Shown here: one piece after another, positions 46,117 through 57,709 of the stretch | Numbering within the stretch: the first letter of the stretch is position 1 | Layout of the letters: each line of letters begins with the position of its first letter | Origin: Ustilago trichophora | Lineage: Eukaryota; Basidiomycota; Ustilaginomycetes; Ustilaginales; Ustilaginaceae | Length of the DNA: 64,000 nucleotides | Direction of reading: 5' to 3' | Assembly (NCBI GenBank): GCA_900323505.1 | Contig: OOIN01000006.1 | Span: 1,116,001-1,180,000 of the forward strand | Notes under the pieces: generated by a model | Seen by the model: the letters and a program-made list of their open reading frames with translations, nothing else | What the model was told of the DNA's origin: nothing | The model's database searches: none | Made by a program: the position numbers and the translations under genes

Positions 46117-48843
46117 TCACGGTCGTCCCTTTCGACCCTCTGCCCTGCCTAGAGCCTGCAACCTCTTTGCTCTACCAAACCTGATTCCTTGCAGAACAAA
46201 GTCGATCGCATCTTCGGCTTCCTTCTTCCTCCTATCCACCTCTGCTCTGTAGCAGAACGCTAGGGGGAATCGGAAGCTCAACCACAGGTAAAGCGTAAAG
46301 CATCTGTGTAGGGATTCGAGCATCAGAAGCGTTGTGATGTTGATCAAGGGGTGGGATGCGCTTCCGCCCGTTAGACCGGTGTGTGCCTTTGTGTTGAGGT
46401 AAGCAATCAGAGGCAATTCCTCCGTCTCGGGTTTGGAGGATGCAGCCGCACGACCCCGTGCAGCGATGGCAGAATGCATCAGATTCAGTACCTCGGCTTC
46501 AACTTCCAGCATGGCCAGATCTTTGGCAGCTTGGTCGAATTCGACCAACCCTCCACGGCTGAATTGGCCCACGGCTTTGCAGAGGAATGCCATGACTCGT
46601 TCGTCGCGTGTGTTCGCGGGCGCGTTGGAGAAGGTTTCCCTCTCGCTGACTGTCAACAATCCCCCCGATGCCGATTCGATCACAGGCGAGATGGTGAGCT
46701 GCTGACTGAAATCCGACAGGAAAAAATTGGTCGAATCGATCCGAGAGAGTAAAGATACATCGGCGTAGATCTCGGATAGGGTTCGAAGTCCTCCTCTGCC
46801 ACCGTTCTTTCCGGGCAGCATGGCAGAGAGTTGAGTCAGAGTCTCGGATGACGGTTGGATGGAGCCGCGGGTGATGGGAAGGAGGGGTGAGGCGAGAGCT
46901 GCACGAAGGATTTCGAGCTCGTGTTCGTGTCGGGTGGTGACGATTCCGCCGAGATCTGCTTTTGCCGTGTTCTTGTCCTGAGTACCGTAGCGACCTGCTC
47001 GACCAGCAATCTGTTTGATCTGGCTTGCCGAGAGGACAATCTCTTCCTTGCCGTTCCACTTGGTAAGCGTATCGAACACTACCCGTTTGATGCGAAGGTT
47101 GAGACCCATACCGATAGCATCGCTCGCCACCATCACGTCCAGTTTGCCTTCGTTGAACAGCTTCGCCTGTTCCGCCTTCGTTTCCGGTGGCAGAGCACCG
47201 TAAGCTACGGCACATCGCAACCCAGTCTTCTTCTCGATACTGCTCTTGAGGGCGAAAATCGCCGAACGGGAGAATGCAACGATGCAGTCACCCTTTTGGA
47301 TCTTGGCCAAGTCGTCGTTCAGCGACTCTTCGGCGACAGTGAGAGGTGTCAACCTGTCATATCTGTGCACTGTCAGATGATCGCCGCACGCCTTTGCCAG
47401 ATTCTCTATTAGCGGTATGACACTGGCCTCTCCACAGAGATGCAACTCCTTGGCCGGCAATCCGAGCACGGCGTTGGTCCAGGCATACCCTCGTTGCGGA
47501 TCGCCAATCATCTGAATCTCGTCCACTACTCCAACATCTACACCCCGCATGGTAGACACCATCTCTACCGTGCAACTGATCAACCCAGCCAAAGGATCTA
47601 CCGTCCGCTGCTCCTCGCCCGTTATCAAGTTACACGCCCGTGCAGCTACACCAGGAGAGACGGTACCGCTGTTGAATCGATCCCAAACTTCGTGTGCCAG
47701 CAATCGCAGAGGTCCGGCAAAGATGCCCGTACGTGCTTTGGAGAGCGCAACGAGAGCGCCGTGGGTTTTGCCCGAGTTGGTGGGACCGACGTGCAGATGG
47801 ATGTTGCGGATCAGGGTGCGCGCTCGTGGATATTGATGGACGGGGAAGCGGAGGTCCATGCAAGATCGGAGGAGGGAGAGCTGCGATCGGGCCAGAGAGA
47901 CTTGGGCTGCTTCTTCGAGTGTCAATTCGATTGATGGAAGGGCGTTTGATGCTGACGTTGAGGTGGAAGAAAGCGCTTCCAACCCTCGATCGACCCAATC
48001 GAGGAAAGCAGAGAGGCAGAATCGACCCAGACACTCCTCTCCCTCAATAGAGAAGGATGAAACCGCATCGGAGAGATAGGCAAAGGTATCGGTCTGAGCG
48101 GGTTCTCCTGCATCGTGCAAGAAAGCCAGGTCCGGAATGGTGTCCTTTGCATCCTCCGACCAGGTCCTGAAGAGTTTGATCGCCGTCGCCGCGTCCATCA
48201 TATGAGAATTCGAACCACCCCGACTTTCTCCCTTCGTCCTTAGATCACCCTTTCCTTCATCTGTATAGTACTGCAGTAGCACCTGCGCCATCCTGCCCTT
48301 GATTCCATACGCCACTAGCTGCGACGGCAATTCTGGATCAGCCATCATCGCCTCCAACTTATCCACCAGCTTTCGACCCACTTGCTGAGCCGTCGGCGGT
48401 TCCGGCACCGAAAAGTCGGCTTTTGGTGCTTGCTTGCGCTGGAATCTCCCTTTGGCGAAACGATCGCGCTTGCTATAGCTGTCGTTGTTGTTGTTGTTGT
48501 TGTTGTAGCTACCGCCACTTCTGGCAGTGTTGTCAGGGCGAGATTTGAAGTGCGGTCGGTCGTGGTGCGGATCGCTCCATCGAGCGACGAAGCCGGGTTT
48601 GGGCTCGCCTTTTTGCGGTCGTGGGATGAACCCGCTGTCATATCTTCCTCTTGATGTTGTCGAGGAGGTGGAAAAGGCATGTGTGGCTGATGCTGATGAA
48701 AAAGCGAACGCAGCGGTGCTAGACCAAGATGCTGTGCAGAGAAGGCAGCCGGAATGGGTCAAGGCTGCACTTCGTATCGACGACGATGACGCCGACAACG
48801 CCGCAGCGGAAGGCCCAGCAACGGCAAGCGACCTTCGCAGCAT
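46117..48843 (-). CDS. SUV3: Mitochondrial ATP-dependent RNA helicase Suv3 (908 aa)
   Basis: The gene is intron-free from ATG at 48843. The first ~60 residues are Arg/Ser/Ala-rich with few acids, a typical mitochondrial presequence. The helicase core begins with motif I HVGPTNSGKTHGAL (~351), followed by GIFAGPLRLLAHEVWDRF (Ia), the DEIQ form of the DExH box (VVDEIQMIGDPQRGY, ~438), CIVAFSRSAIFALKSSIE, VASDAIGMGLNLRIKRVVFD and motif VI QIAGRAGRYG (~611). The C-terminal SUV3 domain contains LSRIDSTNFFLSDFSQQL-type sequence. In yeast Suv3 partners the exoribonuclease Dss1 in the mitochondrial degradosome, which decays intron and surplus RNA. The gene is longer than the yeast protein (737 aa) because of Ser/Asn-rich inserts, including an Asn tract coded by GTTGTT repeats at about 48483-48507. 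It shares a 299-bp divergent promoter with the Dph6 gene. Confidence 0.94.
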   Translation of the reverse strand: MLRRSLAVAGPSAAALSASSSSIRSAALTHSGCLLCTASWSSTAAFAFSSASATHAFSTSSTTSRGRYDSGFIPRPQKGEPKPGFVARWSDPHHDRPHFKSRPDNTARSGGSYNNNNNNNDSYSKRDRFAKGRFQRKQAPKADFSVPEPPTAQQVGRKLVDKLEAMMADPELPSQLVAYGIKGRMAQVLLQYYTDEGKGDLRTKGESRGGSNSHMMDAATAIKLFRTWSEDAKDTIPDLAFLHDAGEPAQTDTFAYLSDAVSSFSIEGEECLGRFCLSAFLDWVDRGLEALSSTSTSASNALPSIELTLEEAAQVSLARSQLSLLRSCMDLRFPVHQYPRARTLIRNIHLHVGPTNSGKTHGALVALSKARTGIFAGPLRLLAHEVWDRFNSGTVSPGVAARACNLITGEEQRTVDPLAGLISCTVEMVSTMRGVDVGVVDEIQMIGDPQRGYAWTNAVLGLPAKELHLCGEASVIPLIENLAKACGDHLTVHRYDRLTPLTVAEESLNDDLAKIQKGDCIVAFSRSAIFALKSSIEKKTGLRCAVAYGALPPETKAEQAKLFNEGKLDVMVASDAIGMGLNLRIKRVVFDTLTKWNGKEEIVLSASQIKQIAGRAGRYGTQDKNTAKADLGGIVTTRHEHELEILRAALASPLLPITRGSIQPSSETLTQLSAMLPGKNGGRGGLRTLSEIYADVSLLSRIDSTNFFLSDFSQQLTISPVIESASGGLLTVSERETFSNAPANTRDERVMAFLCKAVGQFSRGGLVEFDQAAKDLAMLEVEAEVLNLMHSAIAARGRAAASSKPETEELPLIAYLNTKAHTGLTGGSASHPLINITTLLMLESLHRCFTLYLWLSFRFPLAFCYRAEVDRRKKEAEDAIDFVLQGIRFGRAKRLQALGRAEGRKGRP

Positions 48844-49142
48844 CCTTTCCTACGCTACGACTGAGCTATTCGTGAAGGTCGAGAGACGATGGGTATGTGG
48901 TCAAGAAGGATAGTTGCTCAGCACATCGGTCAAACGAGTCGGAACAAGAAGAAAGTGGAGAATTCTTGACAGACAAAATATCGGTCAAAAAATGGATTAT
49001 GTAAGCAAGATTTTGCCCACTCTGACGTTTTGAAGACCCTCTTTCTTGCCTTTGCTTTCTTCCTGTCCTGCCTCCTCGTCATTCACTATCACCTCCTACA
49101 TCACTTATTCGTGCGAAGTAGATTTGACGGTGGAGAAGCAGG

Positions 49143-51449
49143 ATGAAAGTCGTCGGACTCCTAAGCGGAGGCAAGGACAGCTGTTACAATCTCATCCACT
49201 GCGTACAGCAAGGTCATGAACTTGTTGCGCTCGCAACCCTCTCCCCACCCGGATCGAAATATGAACTCGACTCGTACATGTACCAGACCGTTGGGCACGA
49301 TGCTGTGCATCTAGTTGCCGAAGCTATGGGCCTGCCATTATATCGTCGGACTATCAAAGGGACCGCAGTCAACCAGCGCTCTGAATACGGATCTCGCGTA
49401 CCCTCCTCTTCTTGCTCCGCTTCAGCAGCAGCGACGGTGGAAGACGAAACGGAAGACCTCTACCACCTCCTTCTCGACGTCAAATCGCATCATCCCGACA
49501 TCGAGGCTGTGTCTGTTGGAGCTATCTTGTCCAACTACCAACGAGTCCGGGTCGAGCACGTCTCCCTGCGACCCGAGATCAATCTGACCCCGCTGACATT
49601 CCTATGGCAGCGTTCGCAGTCGGAACTCTACGCAGAGATGCTGGAGGCCGGTCTCGTATCCATCCTCATCAAAGTGGCTGGTATTGGACTGGACGAGAGG
49701 GATCTGGGCAAGACGTTGGGTCAGATGCAGACAAAGCTGGAACGCCTGTCTGCGATGTACGGAGCCCACGTGTGCGGGGAGGGTGGGGAGTACGAGACAT
49801 TGACGATCGATTCGCCGCTGTTCAAGAAGAGGATAGATGTGGGCGAGGTGGAGACGGTCGTTCATTCGGATAGCGGGTTTGGCAGTGTCAGCTACCTCCG
49901 ATTGAAGAATGCAAAGTTGGTCGAGAAGGATGGCGTTGAAGAGCAGGAGAGGAGGGAGGCAAGGACTCCGCCTTTGCTCGATGCGGTAGGGAGGCGGACG
50001 TTGAGAGCTGCACAGCACTCAGCTGCTGCTTCGAACCCAGAACCGCTGGAAGAACAGGTCAAGACGCTTCGATTGACAACCGAAGACCTTGATTTTCCGG
50101 CACCCTCCATCCGCAGGAAAGGTCGCTACCTGGTTCTATCCAACATCACCGGCCACACCCCCACCTCTTCCTCTACACCCCTCTCGCCCGAAGACCAAAT
50201 CACCATCGCCTTCAACCACATCACCTCCCTCCTCAAAATCCACAATCTCGATCTTTCCCACATAATCCACATCAACCTCTATCTTGGCGACCAGGTGCAT
50301 TTTCCCGGCATCAACTCGATCTACAAGACCCTCTTTGGCGTCTCCCCACCCACTCGAGCTTGCGTTGCACTGCCCTGTCTCCCATCTGGCTGCGAGGTGC
50401 TTGTCAACGCTATCGCATTTGATGACTGCACTAGCGGCTCGACGGCAACGACTGTGTTTGACAGGAGAGCGCTGCATGTGCAGGGGCGCAGTTTTTGGGC
50501 ACCCGCGAATATCGGGCCGTATTCGCAGAGCTTGGTTCAGGCGGAGAAAGTGTGGATTGCGGGACAGATCGGATTGATCCCTTCGGACTTGGGGTTGGGA
50601 GAAGGGAGGGCGATGCAGGCGGCGTTGAGTGTGCAGCATGCGAGGAGGATTTGGAGGGCGACGGTGAATGATATGGGTGGCAGAGGGGTCGAGAAGGGGT
50701 GGGTTGAGGGAGGGCTGTGTTGGGTTGAACAGGGGGATGGGGATAGTGGATTGGAGATCGCGACGAGGGCGTGGTTGGCTCAGGGCAATTCTAACGACAA
50801 TGACGAAGAGGATGAAGGGGAACAAGAGGAAAACTGGCTTGGACAGACATACGACCAAGGGGCAGCGCTTCCGCCGATGCTCTTCATCACCCTGCCCAAA
50901 GCTGCTTTGCCACGAAGCGCAACTGTCGAATGGCAAATCACCGCTCACACCGGTCGCATCCCTCCACAGCTGCTGCTCGATCATGAAATACCAGCTTCTG
51001 ACACCGATGACGAAGACGATCAACCAGGAACAGACGTAACCGACGTCCTCATCACCCGCTTCTCCACCATCCTTGCCTCCCCCACCGCCAAATCCTCCTT
51101 CCAAATCGTTCACGCCATCACCAGCTCCACTGCCGCTAAGAGCCGATTCGGCATCCTTACACTCTCTTCTTCCAGCCAAGGACAAACCTCCTCTTCCTCG
51201 AACGAAGATTTCACCGCCTCGCTCGAAACCCTGCGCAACAGCTTCTACGCCACCCAGCTCTTCCGACCTTCCTCCTCCACAACAACAGCAGAGAACGTTG
51301 CTCAAGCACTGGCGACGCTCAACTCCCTCCTAGACGACAAAACCCTGCTGGATCAGTCCCAACATATCCCCTGCTCACAGCTGCACACTTTGGCTTCTGA
51401 CTCCACTGCACAGCGTGTCGACCTGGCGCTGGTATGGCACGGTATCTGA
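49143..51449 (+). CDS. DPH6: Diphthine-ammonia ligase Dph6 with C-terminal Rid/YjgF-like domains (768 aa)
   Basis: The gene is intron-free from ATG at 49143. The N-terminal ~240 residues form the ATP-pyrophosphatase domain: MKVVGLLSGGKDSCYNLIHC (PP-loop SGGKDS), HDAVHLVAEAMGLPLYRRTI, SVGAILSNYQRVRVEHV and GEGGEYETLTIDSP (~212). Two regions resembling the Rid/YjgF/chorismate-mutase-like fold follow at about 320-440 and 455-620, the second with FWAPANIGPYSQSL. Yeast Dph6 (YLR143W) has the same three-part layout. The enzyme amidates diphthine on eEF2 in the last step of diphthamide synthesis in the cytosol. The second Rid-like region has an acidic insert near 545-560 and the C-terminal ~130 residues are Ser/Thr-rich. 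Confidence 0.93.
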   Translation: MKVVGLLSGGKDSCYNLIHCVQQGHELVALATLSPPGSKYELDSYMYQTVGHDAVHLVAEAMGLPLYRRTIKGTAVNQRSEYGSRVPSSSCSASAAATVEDETEDLYHLLLDVKSHHPDIEAVSVGAILSNYQRVRVEHVSLRPEINLTPLTFLWQRSQSELYAEMLEAGLVSILIKVAGIGLDERDLGKTLGQMQTKLERLSAMYGAHVCGEGGEYETLTIDSPLFKKRIDVGEVETVVHSDSGFGSVSYLRLKNAKLVEKDGVEEQERREARTPPLLDAVGRRTLRAAQHSAAASNPEPLEEQVKTLRLTTEDLDFPAPSIRRKGRYLVLSNITGHTPTSSSTPLSPEDQITIAFNHITSLLKIHNLDLSHIIHINLYLGDQVHFPGINSIYKTLFGVSPPTRACVALPCLPSGCEVLVNAIAFDDCTSGSTATTVFDRRALHVQGRSFWAPANIGPYSQSLVQAEKVWIAGQIGLIPSDLGLGEGRAMQAALSVQHARRIWRATVNDMGGRGVEKGWVEGGLCWVEQGDGDSGLEIATRAWLAQGNSNDNDEEDEGEQEENWLGQTYDQGAALPPMLFITLPKAALPRSATVEWQITAHTGRIPPQLLLDHEIPASDTDDEDDQPGTDVTDVLITRFSTILASPTAKSSFQIVHAITSSTAAKSRFGILTLSSSSQGQTSSSSNEDFTASLETLRNSFYATQLFRPSSSTTTAENVAQALATLNSLLDDKTLLDQSQHIPCSQLHTLASDSTAQRVDLALVWHGI

Positions 51450-51578
51450 TCACTCGGAGCGCTCGTGTTAAAATGAACAATCAATGCCATCATCGTGGCT
51501 AACCTGCAACAAGCTTGTCTTTGTGCATGAGTTTGTGTAGTGTACAGTTCCATTATCATAGTCATGAGCAACGGGAGC

Positions 51579-53590
<2,012 letters not shown>

Positions 53591-55291
53591 ATGATATCGA
53601 GCACAACCTCAGCGTTGAGGACGCTCTCGCTCCTCTTGACCGTCACCGCGGCTCTCTTCTCCAGCCTGACACTCGCCCTCCCCTCAGCAACCGGCAACCG
53701 CATCCTCGCAGTGATCGACCCTTCCACCCGCTCGCACTACTCTACCTTCCTCTCTACCCTCACCACCCGCGGATACACTGTCGATTTCAAAGCCCCTCGC
53801 GACGTGAAACCGCAGCTCGTCGAATACGATGTCCTCTCATATGACCACCTCGTCCTTCTCTCCCCCACCGCCAAATCCCTCGCGGCAGACATCAGCCCTC
53901 AACAGCTCGTAGACTATCTCAAGAGCGGAGGCAACCTCATCGTCGGTTTGGACTCGGGCTTGAGCGAGATGCATCGTGATTTTGCACGCGAGTTCTCGCT
54001 CGAGTTCGAGGACAAGGGAAGTGCTCTTGTCGATCATTTCCGTTACAGTGGCGAGTACGATGCTGGTAATCACACCACTGTCTTGGTTGGGGGCAAGAAG
54101 GCTCGCGGAGGGTTGAGTACGGGAGGATTGGTTCAGAACGTAAATGTGTTCTCCGAGGAGACGCTCAGCGAGGCAAAGGAGAAACCACTACTTTACAGAG
54201 GAGTAGTCCACCGAGTAGGTGCCAACCCTCTCGCCTTTCCCCTCATCCTTCCCCCTGCTACCGGCTACTCTTCGGAAACCCCTCTGCTAGTCAAAGAGCA
54301 AGATGCAGTCATCGAATCCACTTCGTACTCCACCCCTGCCCCCGTCACCATCACCACGACCAAAATCGTCGACGGTCAAACACAAACCTCGGAAACCCTC
54401 TCTACCCCTCGTCCCATCCCCACGGTCGTCAAGACCAAAACGCCTTCCAAGCTCGGCAAAAACGGTTGGATCGCCAAGAACCGCGCCTCCTTGGAACCCT
54501 TGGAATCTCGAAAGGAGCTCGTTGCCGGCCTTTCTTCTTCCTCGTCCACTCCCAACAACGGTCTAGTGTCGTTGGTATCAGGATTCCAACTGGCCTCGAA
54601 TAGCGCCCGAGCTATCTTTTTGGGGTCTACAGATATGCTTTCCGACGAGTTCTTCTCTGCAGCCAACACGATCAACTCGAAAGTGATGGCAGATTTGACC
54701 GGCTGGGCATTCCAAGAGAAATCCGTTCTCAAGATCGTCTCTACCCATCATCATCGCGTCAAATCTTCACCTTTGGATACGCGGGAGGACTACGAAGAAA
54801 CGATGGAAGGTAACAAGATGTATCGTATCAAAGACCACATTTTCTACAGTGTGGATGTGATTTCTCATCATCCGGAGAAGGGTTGGATTCCAGCGGATCC
54901 AAAATTGGATCTTCAGGTTGGGTTTAAGATGTTGGATCCTTACATTACTGCGCATCTGACCGCTGTTGATTCGGGCAATTTTACCATGGATCCCCTCGTC
55001 GAGGAAGGTAAAACAGAGGCATTTACGAGGTTCGCAACCACTTTTCAGATCCCAGATAGACACGGTGTATTCACTTTTGACCTCAACTTCAAGAGAACAG
55101 GTCTGTCTTTTGTTCACGCAAAAGATACTGCTCCAGTAAGACCGTTCAACCACGACGAATATCCTCGATTCTTGAGCTCCAGTTGGCCATATATCACGGG
55201 CGCTTTCAGTACCTCACTTGGCTTTTTGCTCTTCAGCTTGATCTGGCTCACCATCAGGGATCAACCTTCCAAGGGCAAGAAGAACAATTGA
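53591..55291 (+). CDS. WBP1: Oligosaccharyltransferase subunit Wbp1/OST48 (566 aa)
   Basis: The gene is intron-free from the first ATG (53591). A signal peptide (~1-30, LSLLLTVTAALFSSLTLALP) precedes the luminal domain opening NRILAVIDPSTRSHYSTFLS and DVLSYDHLVLLSPTAKSL, then YLKSGGNLIVGLDSGLSEMH. These match the GIFT-like N-terminal fold of OST48. VDVISHHPEKGWIPADPKLD, DPYITAHLTAVDSGNF and RHGVFTFDLNFKRTGLSFV are also family signatures. One membrane segment (~535-556) leaves a short cytosolic tail ending KKNN, a KKxx ER-retrieval signal. Wbp1 is an essential non-catalytic OST subunit for N-glycosylation. Yeast Wbp1 is about 430 aa; the extra length comes mainly from a Ser/Thr/Pro-rich insert at ~236-325. 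Confidence 0.94.
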   Translation: MISSTTSALRTLSLLLTVTAALFSSLTLALPSATGNRILAVIDPSTRSHYSTFLSTLTTRGYTVDFKAPRDVKPQLVEYDVLSYDHLVLLSPTAKSLAADISPQQLVDYLKSGGNLIVGLDSGLSEMHRDFAREFSLEFEDKGSALVDHFRYSGEYDAGNHTTVLVGGKKARGGLSTGGLVQNVNVFSEETLSEAKEKPLLYRGVVHRVGANPLAFPLILPPATGYSSETPLLVKEQDAVIESTSYSTPAPVTITTTKIVDGQTQTSETLSTPRPIPTVVKTKTPSKLGKNGWIAKNRASLEPLESRKELVAGLSSSSSTPNNGLVSLVSGFQLASNSARAIFLGSTDMLSDEFFSAANTINSKVMADLTGWAFQEKSVLKIVSTHHHRVKSSPLDTREDYEETMEGNKMYRIKDHIFYSVDVISHHPEKGWIPADPKLDLQVGFKMLDPYITAHLTAVDSGNFTMDPLVEEGKTEAFTRFATTFQIPDRHGVFTFDLNFKRTGLSFVHAKDTAPVRPFNHDEYPRFLSSSWPYITGAFSTSLGFLLFSLIWLTIRDQPSKGKKNN

Positions 55292-55370
55292 TCGCACAAA
55301 GGTGGATGCGTTTTGTATATAGAGATCGCTACTGTATGCATGCATGAAGAAGATTGATGTGCGTGGAAAG

Positions 55371-55391
55371 CGTGTGTGTGTGTGTGTGTGT
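55371..55391. repeat. (GT)10 microsatellite
   Basis: A pure GT run in the 118-bp convergent 3' region between the Wbp1 and F-box/WD-like genes. Confidence 0.9.
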
Positions 55392-55409
55392 CTATGCTGG
55401 CGCGTGTGA

Positions 55410-57326
55410 TCAAGTGTGAGATGGCAAGATGGAAGAGGAGTAAGAAAGCGCCCCGTCGCGATGTCTAAAGAACGCCACTCTATGCTCGACCTCCTCCGCG
55501 TCCTCATCTAGAAGAGGCAGACCGAAATCGAACCACCACAACTTGCTATCCGTGACCCCAATTACTCTATCCGCATCGCCCACCACTCCATACTGAGGAC
55601 TATCCGTACTAGGTAGTGCGAAAGCTGTCCAATCACCTCCCCTTTCCTCGTCTTTCCTCCCTTCGGCCGCGATTGGAGCCGAAAGCAGCGGTACGTCGTA
55701 CGCGCTGAGCGAGGACACGTCAAAAGTGCGTATTTTGGCATGTCTCGCACCACCTACAACAAGAAGATCGAAGTTGGGGCCGGCGAAGGACAGGCTGTAG
55801 ATGGCATCCGTGTCGTAGTCTTCTCGGAAGATTGCGATTGGGTCGAGTTCCTTTCGTATTCTTCTTCTGCGTTGGCCGTTCCTGTTGAGGGTGGGGTGTA
55901 GAGCCTCGTTGAGATCTTGCATATCCATAGCATCGGCCTCGGAATGCAGCTGGCGGGTGTCATACACCCGCACCACACCATCATAAAACCCTGCAAAGAG
56001 CAAAAACCCTGGAATGCCCGATTTGGCTGGAGCAGTAGCCATGGCATACACACTCGTGCGCTGCCCCGTATTTGCCACATAAAACGGCTCCTTCAGCTCT
56101 GTTCCACTTTCGCTTCGTGTACAGGGATAGAGATACACGGCGTGCTCGCCAGTGATCCCGACGGCGACCCAAGCTTGACCGAGTAAAACGGACCATGCGC
56201 GTGTAGCAACTCCACCTGCAGCCGCGGGTGAGTCGTCTGGAAGGACAAGGGGGGCGTTGTTGAATGCCGCGCTCCGGAAAGCTGGTCTGGGTGGTGGTGT
56301 GTTTGTGCCGGAAGAAGAGTCGGTGGAGGTGGAGAGTTGGGAAGAAGGGGTGGCCAGGCCGTCCGTGTCGGTGTTCCAGGAATGGGTTTCGATCGCTGCC
56401 GAGTGTTGGATGGTGTGGATCTGCAAGAGGCCGCGCTTGGACAAGGATGCTATCAAGTATTGTTCCTCTGAAGTGGTGTGGGTTGAGATATCTGCCACCT
56501 CAGACCGTCTCGAAGAGGGCAGGTAGTGCAGCACCTCTACCCGAATCTTCTCCGTTTTACCGACCTTTGCCGAGTTGATGGAGAGCACCTGCACACAACC
56601 ATCTGCAAAGCCAACCACCACCTTGCTCGCCTCCTCATTGGTCGCTTTCATCGCTGTAATATCTTGCCACGGGTCATCGGGTGTCCTTTCCTTTTCCTTC
56701 CCCGCCGCCGAACAAAGATCTGTGGCCGAGCGGCTATCCAGCTTTATCCTGGCCACACACTGTCCTCCCACCTGAGTTCTAGCCCTTGGCCTCGAAGGAT
56801 ACAATAAGATCTCTGACCGCACACCAACTACCAACCACCTCGTTCCGACTACCAAAGTTGGAATCGCAAAGTCTCCGCCAAACCTTCTTCCCCTGCCTAC
56901 CTTCTTCTTCGCCTGTAATGAAGCAGGAATGTCCACCGCACCACTACGTAGCACCACGCCATCCCAACAGCGTTGCAACCTAGATGCATACCTACAACTA
57001 AACCACCCCTTTGACCGGGTACCACCCTTTGTTTGCACATATTGGCCATAGTACGCATCGAGACCCTGTATCGATACCAATCTATACTGTGCTAGTAGGA
57101 CATGCTTCCATCCATACTCATCTACCAGCTTCAACGCATGTTTGGACGTTATCGACAGTGCGGAAAGTGTAGATTGCCCATCTTGTGAGGGACTGTGGGA
57201 GAGTTGGGTGAAAATGTGCAGCCATACATCGGTGGGTAGGCGGAAGAGGGATGGTGGCGGTTTGTGTGAGGATTTGGGGACGAGACTTGATGTTGATGCC
57301 TCGTTGACGACTTGATGCCGTCCCAT
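55410..57326 (-). CDS. F-box protein with WD-like repeats, specific role unknown (638 aa)
   Basis: The gene is intron-free from ATG at 57326. An F-box-like motif occupies ~29-75 (FRLPTDVWLHIFTQLS… then …LSITSKHALKLVDEYGWKHV). The remainder has diverged repeats of beta-propeller type: VVVGFADGCVQVLSIN, LLFAGFYDGVVRVYDTRQLH and LLVVGGARHAKIRTFDVSSL. The layout suggests an SCF substrate receptor, but I do not recognise an orthologous group. A low-complexity Ser/Thr insert lies near 330-360. It shares a 383-bp divergent promoter with the Fmp46-like gene. Confidence 0.68.
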   Translation of the reverse strand: MGRHQVVNEASTSSLVPKSSHKPPPSLFRLPTDVWLHIFTQLSHSPSQDGQSTLSALSITSKHALKLVDEYGWKHVLLAQYRLVSIQGLDAYYGQYVQTKGGTRSKGWFSCRYASRLQRCWDGVVLRSGAVDIPASLQAKKKVGRGRRFGGDFAIPTLVVGTRWLVVGVRSEILLYPSRPRARTQVGGQCVARIKLDSRSATDLCSAAGKEKERTPDDPWQDITAMKATNEEASKVVVGFADGCVQVLSINSAKVGKTEKIRVEVLHYLPSSRRSEVADISTHTTSEEQYLIASLSKRGLLQIHTIQHSAAIETHSWNTDTDGLATPSSQLSTSTDSSSGTNTPPPRPAFRSAAFNNAPLVLPDDSPAAAGGVATRAWSVLLGQAWVAVGITGEHAVYLYPCTRSESGTELKEPFYVANTGQRTSVYAMATAPAKSGIPGFLLFAGFYDGVVRVYDTRQLHSEADAMDMQDLNEALHPTLNRNGQRRRRIRKELDPIAIFREDYDTDAIYSLSFAGPNFDLLVVGGARHAKIRTFDVSSLSAYDVPLLSAPIAAEGRKDEERGGDWTAFALPSTDSPQYGVVGDADRVIGVTDSKLWWFDFGLPLLDEDAEEVEHRVAFFRHRDGALSYSSSILPSHT

Positions 57327-57709
57327 GATCCGGTGGTTCTTGTTTCGTTCGATGTCGTAGAGCCCAGATGTAAGGTAAGGAGAAGACAGAGGGGAGAAGA
57401 AGGAAGGGTTTGGTTAGGGTTGGGTTGGTGTCCGGCAAAGAAAAAAAAAAGTGTCACGCGCCCACGTCAAGTGTCAATGCAATGCAGGTCGTCGGCTAAA
57501 AAGTGTCCTGCTTGCTGAGCCTCCACATTTCTCTCCCCGCTTGCCGCTCCTTGTGCACCATCCTCACCACTACCATCCACCACAACAGCCACCGCACCTT
57601 GACGCAAGCAACGTCCTACGCTTATCTTTGAACTCTGCAGCATCTCATATTGGTCACACTCTCCATCAGCAGTCACTTGATTCTCCCACGTCAGCGAGAT
57701 CTAGGCACC
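57327..57709. promoter_or_regulatory. Shared divergent promoter of the F-box/WD-like and Fmp46-like genes
   Basis: 383 bp separate two divergent start codons. No definite element was recognised. Confidence 0.4.
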
